Shown here: positions 60,148 to 64,000 of the stretch, piece by piece
Position numbering within the stretch: position 1 is the first letter of the stretch
How the letters are laid out: each line of letters begins with the position of its first letter
NCBI RefSeq assembly: GCF_003363755.1
Contig: NZ_CP031396.1
Location: 5,922,501 to 5,986,500, forward strand
DNA from: Pseudomonas protegens
GTDB taxonomy: Bacteria; Pseudomonadota; Gammaproteobacteria; Pseudomonadales; Pseudomonadaceae
DNA length: 64,000 nt
Direction of reading: 5' to 3'
Notes under the pieces: generated by a model
Told to the model about the DNA's origin: nothing
Seen by the model: only the letters and a program-made list of their open reading frames with translations
Databases searched by the model: none
Translations under genes and position numbers: made by a program

Positions 60148-60909
60148 ATGAAAACCCTCCTGATCATCGGCATCGGCGCCGGCAATCCCGATTTCATCAC
60201 CATTCAGGCGATCAAGGCGCTGAACCGCAGTGACGTGGTGTTCCTGATGGACAAGGGGCCGAGCAAGGACTCGCTGATCGATCTGCGGCGCGAGCTGTGC
60301 CAGCGTTATCTCACCGAGCGTCCTTATCGCTTCGTCGAAGCCCAGACCCCGGAACGCCAGCGCGGCGATGTGGACTACCAGGCCAGCGTCCAGGCCCTGA
60401 ACCAGGACAAGCAGCAGGTCTTCGAGCGGCTGATCAACGAGGAACTGGCAGAGGGCCAGACCGGTGCCTTCCTGGCCTGGGGCGACCCGTCGCTGTATGA
60501 CAGCACCCTGCGCATCCTGCAGCAGATCCTGGCCAGTGGTGCGGCGCAGTTCGAGTATCAGGTGATCCCCGGCATCACCAGCGTCCAGGCCCTGGCGGCG
60601 CAACACAAGGTGGCGTTGAACCGTATTGGCCGTTCAGTGGAAATCACCACCGGGCGGCGTCTGGCGGCGGGACAGGTCGGTGATGCCGACAGCCGGGTGG
60701 TGATGCTCGATGCCGAGGACTCCTACCGCCAGCTGCGCAATCAGGACCTGGACATCTATTGGGGCGCCTACCTGGGCACGGCGGACGAAATCCTCATTGC
60801 CGGGCGCCTGGACGAGGTCGCCGACGACATCCAGCGGGTCCGTCGCCAAGCGCGCGAGGCGCATGGCTGGATCATGGATACCTACCTTCTGCGCAAACCG
60901 GAGCCTTAG
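60148..60909 (+). CDS. cobF: Precorrin-6A synthase (deacetylating) CobF
   Basis: A 253-residue SAM-dependent methyltransferase of the tetrapyrrole methylase fold. The MKTLLIIGIGAGNPDFITIQ opening (GIGAGNPD glycine loop) and the GDPSLYD block near residue 110 match CobF. It methylates precorrin-5 at C-1 with loss of acetate in aerobic cobalamin synthesis. The gene is 87 bp after the CobC-like gene and probably in the same transcript. No other cob genes lie in this window. Confidence 0.9.
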   Translation: MKTLLIIGIGAGNPDFITIQAIKALNRSDVVFLMDKGPSKDSLIDLRRELCQRYLTERPYRFVEAQTPERQRGDVDYQASVQALNQDKQQVFERLINEELAEGQTGAFLAWGDPSLYDSTLRILQQILASGAAQFEYQVIPGITSVQALAAQHKVALNRIGRSVEITTGRRLAAGQVGDADSRVVMLDAEDSYRQLRNQDLDIYWGAYLGTADEILIAGRLDEVADDIQRVRRQAREAHGWIMDTYLLRKPEP

Positions 60910-60949
60910 ACACTGGCCGGAATGGACGCCACCGGATAAGCGTGGTGTT

Positions 60950-60975
60950 CTTCGCCGGCAAGCCAGCTCCTACGA
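60950..60975. repeat. Single REP half-site
   Basis: TTCGCCGGCAAGCCAGCTCC runs into the end of the AraC-type regulator gene. It has no partner within 100 bp. Confidence 0.6.
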
Positions 60976-61938
60976 GGGGGATTTTTGGCCGAAGCGTTCG
61001 CGGTAGGCCGAGGGCGGCAGGCCCACCAGGCTGCGAAAGGCCACGCGAAAACTTTCCACCGAACGATAACCGCAATGCAGGGCGATGCTTTCCGTGGTCT
61101 GGCTGCCGCTTTCCAGCAGTTCCCGGGCCCGGGCCAGTCGCTCATGTTGCAGCCAGGCCTTGGGCGTGGCGCCGGTGGCGGCGCTGAAACGTCGCAGGAA
61201 GGTGCGTTCGCTCATCAGCGCTCGGGCCGCCAGATCGCTCACCGTCAGCGGCTCATGCAGGCGCTCCCGAGCCCATTGCATGACCTGCGACAGGTCGCTG
61301 CGCGGGGTGCGGCTGACCGGAGCCGGAATGAACTGGGCCTGGCCGCCGGTCCGCTGGGGCGACATCACCAGGCGTCGGGCCACGCTGTTGGCCACCCGAG
61401 TGCCAAAGTCCCGGGCCACCAGGTGCAGGCAGGCATCGATCCCGGCGGCGCTGCCGGCAGACGTGATCAGTTGGCCGGCGTCCACGTAGAGCACATCCGG
61501 GTCCACCCAGATGTCCGGGAAGCGCTCGGCCAGCTCTTGGGTGTAGCGCCAGTGGGTGGTGGCGCCCAGGCCGTTGAGCAGGCCGCTGGCCGCCAGAGCG
61601 AACACCCCCGAGCAGATCGACAGCAGCCGCGCGCCGCGGTGGTAGGCCCGGCGCAGGGCTTCCATCAGCTCGGGCGGCGGCGCCTGGTCGCGGCTGCGCC
61701 AGCCGGGAATGATGATGGTCCGGGCCTGCTCCAGCAGTTCCAGGCCGCCATCGGCCAGTATCCGGATACCGCCCGCGGCACGCATCGGCCCCGGGTCCAC
61801 GGCGACGATGCAGTGCTCATACCAGGGAAAGTCGAACTCCGGCCGGGCCAGGCCGAAGATTTCCACGGCGATGCCGAATTCGAAGGTGCAAAGGCCGTCG
61901 TAAGCCAGGATCGCGACCAAGCCGGGAGGATTGTGCAT
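60970..61938 (-). CDS. ftrA: AraC-family regulator with DJ-1/PfpI domain, FtrA-like
   Basis: A 322-residue regulator: an N-terminal DJ-1/PfpI (GATase1-like) domain (about 5-180, with LLSICSGVFALAASGLL containing the nucleophile-elbow Cys) and a C-terminal AraC helix-turn-helix domain (about 215-315, with SDLAARALMSERTFLRRF). The GlxA/FtrA group fits. It is divergent from a rhodanese gene, with 103 bp between starts, and FtrA-type regulators often control an adjacent rhodanese. The longer frame from 62106 was rejected because it covers the divergent gene's promoter. Confidence 0.83.
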   Translation of the reverse strand: MHNPPGLVAILAYDGLCTFEFGIAVEIFGLARPEFDFPWYEHCIVAVDPGPMRAAGGIRILADGGLELLEQARTIIIPGWRSRDQAPPPELMEALRRAYHRGARLLSICSGVFALAASGLLNGLGATTHWRYTQELAERFPDIWVDPDVLYVDAGQLITSAGSAAGIDACLHLVARDFGTRVANSVARRLVMSPQRTGGQAQFIPAPVSRTPRSDLSQVMQWARERLHEPLTVSDLAARALMSERTFLRRFSAATGATPKAWLQHERLARARELLESGSQTTESIALHCGYRSVESFRVAFRSLVGLPPSAYRERFGQKSPS

Positions 61939-62041
61939 TTGGCGGAAAGTTACCAGTGGGTGTCCGGAGCGCCACTTTAACGCGGTGGGGCAGGGCCGAT
62001 AAAGTTCTTCCCACCTTAATCGCCACGTTCTGGAGACGCCC

Positions 62042-62476
62042 ATGACCAGCCTGGTCCGCAGCATTGCCGCCGCCCCTTCGGCCATTGCCCTGATGCATTT
62101 TTGCAACCGCCTGACCTTTGAAACCGACTGCTCCGACGTCTACAGCAGCCAGGAGGCCGGTGAAGTGGATTTTGTCCTGGTGGATGTGCGGGGCCCCGAG
62201 GCCTTTGCCCGCGGCCATGTCCCCGGGGCGATCAACCTGCCCGGGCACTTGCTCACCCTCGAACAGCTGGCCGGTTATCCCCGCGACACCCTGTTCGTGG
62301 TGTATTGCGCCGGTCCTCACTGCAACGGTGCGAACAAGGCGGCGGTCAAGCTGGCGGCCCTGGAATACCCGGTCAAGGAGATGATCGGTGGGGTCACCGG
62401 CTGGCTCGATGAGGGCTTCGAGCTCAGCGCCGGGCAACCGCGCAGCGAGGGGCCGGATCTGTCCTGCGCCTGCTGA
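62042..62476 (+). CDS. Rhodanese-like sulfurtransferase
   Basis: A 144-residue single-domain rhodanese. The active-site loop begins at C89 in VVYCAGPHCNGANKAA, and the DVRGPEAFARGHVPGAINLPG block precedes it. It lacks a signal peptide, so a cytoplasmic sulfane-sulfur carrier is likely. It is divergent from the FtrA-like regulator and may be under its control. A CAC ending (SCAC) could bind metal or thiols. Confidence 0.82.
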   Translation: MTSLVRSIAAAPSAIALMHFCNRLTFETDCSDVYSSQEAGEVDFVLVDVRGPEAFARGHVPGAINLPGHLLTLEQLAGYPRDTLFVVYCAGPHCNGANKAAVKLAALEYPVKEMIGGVTGWLDEGFELSAGQPRSEGPDLSCAC

Positions 62477-62749
62477 GGGGCCACTGCGCTGGCGGCGGCC
62501 CCAGGCTGCGGCTAGCGCAGGATGTGTCGGTAAAAATGGTCCGTTCTGAGGCGAACGTCGGGTGGTTCAGGGTCAAATGCACCACGCCGGGGCGAGGGGG
62601 AGGGCGCAGAATCGCGGTAGCGTGTTTTTTATAAGTATTTGTCGCATAAACACAATTTGCTTCCCGGGAGCCGCTCTAGACTGCTGGCCACTTCGATTTG
62701 CCCATAATCGAAACCAGCCAATAAAAGTCTCCGCCTCCTGGAGTTATAA

Positions 62750-63529
62750 ATGAATAAGTTTGCGCTGTTTGGTGCTTTGGCACTGTCGCTGTTTTCCCTG
62801 ACCGCTTCGGCCGATGAAGCCAAGCCGATCCGTATCGGTATCGAAGCCGGCTACCCACCGTTCTCGATGAAGACGCCCGACGGCAAGCTCACCGGTTTCG
62901 ACGTGGACCTGGGCGATGCCCTGTGTGAGCAGATGAAGGTCAAGTGCACCTGGGTCGAGCAGGAGTTCGACGGCCTGATCCCGGCGCTGAAGGTGAAGAA
63001 GATCGACGCCATCCTGTCGTCCATGACCATCACCGACGATCGCAAGAAGAACGTCGATTTCACCATCAAGTACTACCACACCCCGGCGCGCTTCGTGATG
63101 AAGGCCGGCACCACGGTCAAGGACCCGCTGACCGAGCTCAAGGGCAAGAAAGTCGGCGTACTGCGCGCCAGTACTCATGACCGTTTCGCCACTGAAGTGC
63201 TGGTGCCGGCCGGCATCGACCTGGTGCGCTACGGTTCCCAGCAGGAAGCCAACCTGGACATGGTGTCCGGTCGTGTCGACGCGCTGCTGGCGGACTCGGT
63301 CAACCTCGACGACGGTTTCCTGAAAACCGACGCCGGCAAGGGCTTTGCCTTCGTCGGTCCCGAGTACAACGATCCGAAGTACTTCGGTGGCGGTGCCGGC
63401 ATTGCCGTGCGCAAGGGCGACAAGGAGCTGGCAGAGAAATTCAACACGGCCATTACCGAGATCCGCGCCAACGGCAAGTACAAGCAAGTGCAGGACAAGT
63501 ACTTCGACTTTGATGTCTACGGCGAGTAA
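62750..63529 (+). CDS. Arginine/ornithine-binding periplasmic protein, AotJ/ArgT-like
   Basis: A 259-residue family-3 binding protein. Signal peptide about 1-21 (ending ASADEA). KPIRIGIEAGYPPFSMKTPD begins the mature lobe, followed by ALCEQMKVKCTWVEQEFDGL, including the conserved Cys pair of LAO/AotJ proteins. The sequence resembles AotJ of P. aeruginosa over its whole length. A terminator follows, so the next gene is transcribed separately. The spacing before the ATG has GGAG. Confidence 0.87.
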   Translation: MNKFALFGALALSLFSLTASADEAKPIRIGIEAGYPPFSMKTPDGKLTGFDVDLGDALCEQMKVKCTWVEQEFDGLIPALKVKKIDAILSSMTITDDRKKNVDFTIKYYHTPARFVMKAGTTVKDPLTELKGKKVGVLRASTHDRFATEVLVPAGIDLVRYGSQQEANLDMVSGRVDALLADSVNLDDGFLKTDAGKGFAFVGPEYNDPKYFGGGAGIAVRKGDKELAEKFNTAITEIRANGKYKQVQDKYFDFDVYGE

Positions 63530-63552
63530 GCCGCAGGCTGCAAAGCTTGGGT

Positions 63553-63591
63553 AAAAAAGGTGGCGCCCGTGATCCGGTCGCCACCTTTTTT
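63553..63591 (+). terminator. Rho-independent terminator after the binding-protein gene
   Basis: AAAAAAGGTGGCG (63553-63565) and CGCCACCTTTTTT (63579-63591) pair perfectly around a 13-base loop and end in a T-tract. The symmetric A/T ends could serve both strands. Confidence 0.9.
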
Positions 63592-63643
63592 GTGCGCCGC
63601 TGTTTTATTCTGCGCCACGCCTTTTTTGATCCCTGGAGCCACT

Positions 63644-64000
63644 ATGCAACGCATCGACCATTCCTTGCCCTGGGGCCACCTGGGCACTGCGCGCCAGCTC
63701 AGCGTGTTTCGCTTCGGCAGCGGTGGCCGCAAGGTGTACATCCAGGCCAGCCTGCACGCCGATGAGCTGCCGGGCATGCGCACCGCCTGGGAGCTGAAGC
63801 AGCGCCTGACGGAACTGGAGCGCCAGGGGCGTTTGCAGGCTGTGATCGAACTGGTGCCGGTGGCCAACCCCATCGGCCTCGACCAGCAGGTTCAGGGCAG
63901 TCACCTGGGGCGTTTCGAACTGGGCAGCGGCAAGAACTTCAACCGTGCCTTCGTCGAGCTCAGTGGTCCGGTGGGCGACTTGATCGGCAAGCAACTGGGC
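63644..64000 (+). CDS. Succinylglutamate desuccinylase/aspartoacylase-family protein (partial)
   Basis: The first 119 residues of an M14-like zinc enzyme run to the window edge. SLHADELPGM includes H38 and E41, two of the zinc ligands expected for this family, and NPIGLDQQ near residue 76 is typical. The family removes acyl groups from N-acyl amino acids. In aot transport loci an AstE-like gene often lies with the binding protein (AotO). The gene continues past 64000. Confidence 0.75.
   Translation, partial: MQRIDHSLPWGHLGTARQLSVFRFGSGGRKVYIQASLHADELPGMRTAWELKQRLTELERQGRLQAVIELVPVANPIGLDQQVQGSHLGRFELGSGKNFNRAFVELSGPVGDLIGKQLG

Overview
The window is high-GC DNA that reads as a fluorescens-group Pseudomonas chromosome, probably close to P. 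protegens or P. chlororaphis. The evidence is gene content and order: a dpkA locus, a full ped/erb quinoprotein alcohol-oxidation cluster, an AotJ-type binding protein, and many GTAGGAGC...GGCTCCTAC REP elements typical of the genus. I see no transposase, phage gene, tRNA, rRNA or CRISPR array. Both ends cut genes.

1-5.4 kb: a polar amino-acid ABC importer (two permeases and a binding protein) with an RpiR-type regulator, divergent from dpkA (cyclic imine reductase of D-lysine/D-proline catabolism), followed by a porin. The layout suggests a D-lysine uptake and use module.

5.6-33.5 kb: a ped/erb cluster. In order: FIST-domain NO sensor (nosP-like) with its hybrid kinase (nahK/ercS'), ErbR/AgmR response regulator, a CxxxCW rhodanese-like protein, a four-gene ABC system (permease, ATPase, beta-propeller, binding protein) related to the one linked to lanthanide uptake, a PedS2/PedR2-type two-component pair preceded by a 40-codon ORF, a pentapeptide-repeat protein, PedE (Ca-type PQQ alcohol dehydrogenase), cytochrome c550 PedF, a binding protein, a SoxYZ-like carrier, a metallo-beta-lactamase-fold protein, PedH (lanthanide-type enzyme, with the extra active-site Asp), aldehyde dehydrogenase PedI, an isolated pqqA-pqqB pair, and ErcA/ErcS. 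Six promoter regions here carry a shared 13-bp box, TACCAAGGTAGTA-like, that probably marks one regulon. The intergenic gaps hold tandem arrays of 134-220 bp REP-bounded repeats.

33.6-49 kb: a VanW-like protein, a YniB-like membrane protein, an ABC ATPase/FtsX-type permease/AttH-like lipoprotein export operon, two small unknown genes, a lactone-oxidase-like flavoprotein, HglS (2-oxoadipate decarboxylase, lysine catabolism), a MASE2-GGDEF diguanylate cyclase, and a cobalamin-riboswitch operon (TonB receptor, thioredoxin-like [2Fe-2S] protein, binding protein) lacking permease and ATPase genes.

49-56.5 kb: seven same-strand genes (RpiR regulator, isochorismatase-type hydrolase, glutamine-synthetase-like ligase, N-formylglutamate-amidohydrolase-like enzyme, PuuP-like permease and two AstA/AruFG-type succinyltransferases). 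They look like an uncharacterised amine or amino-acid catabolic pathway and are the best candidate for undescribed metabolism in the window.

56.5-64 kb: repeats, a 5TM-GGDEF(degenerate)-EAL protein, a CobC-like phosphatase with cobF, an FtrA-like AraC regulator divergent from a rhodanese, an AotJ-like arginine/ornithine binding protein, and the start of a desuccinylase/aspartoacylase-family gene.
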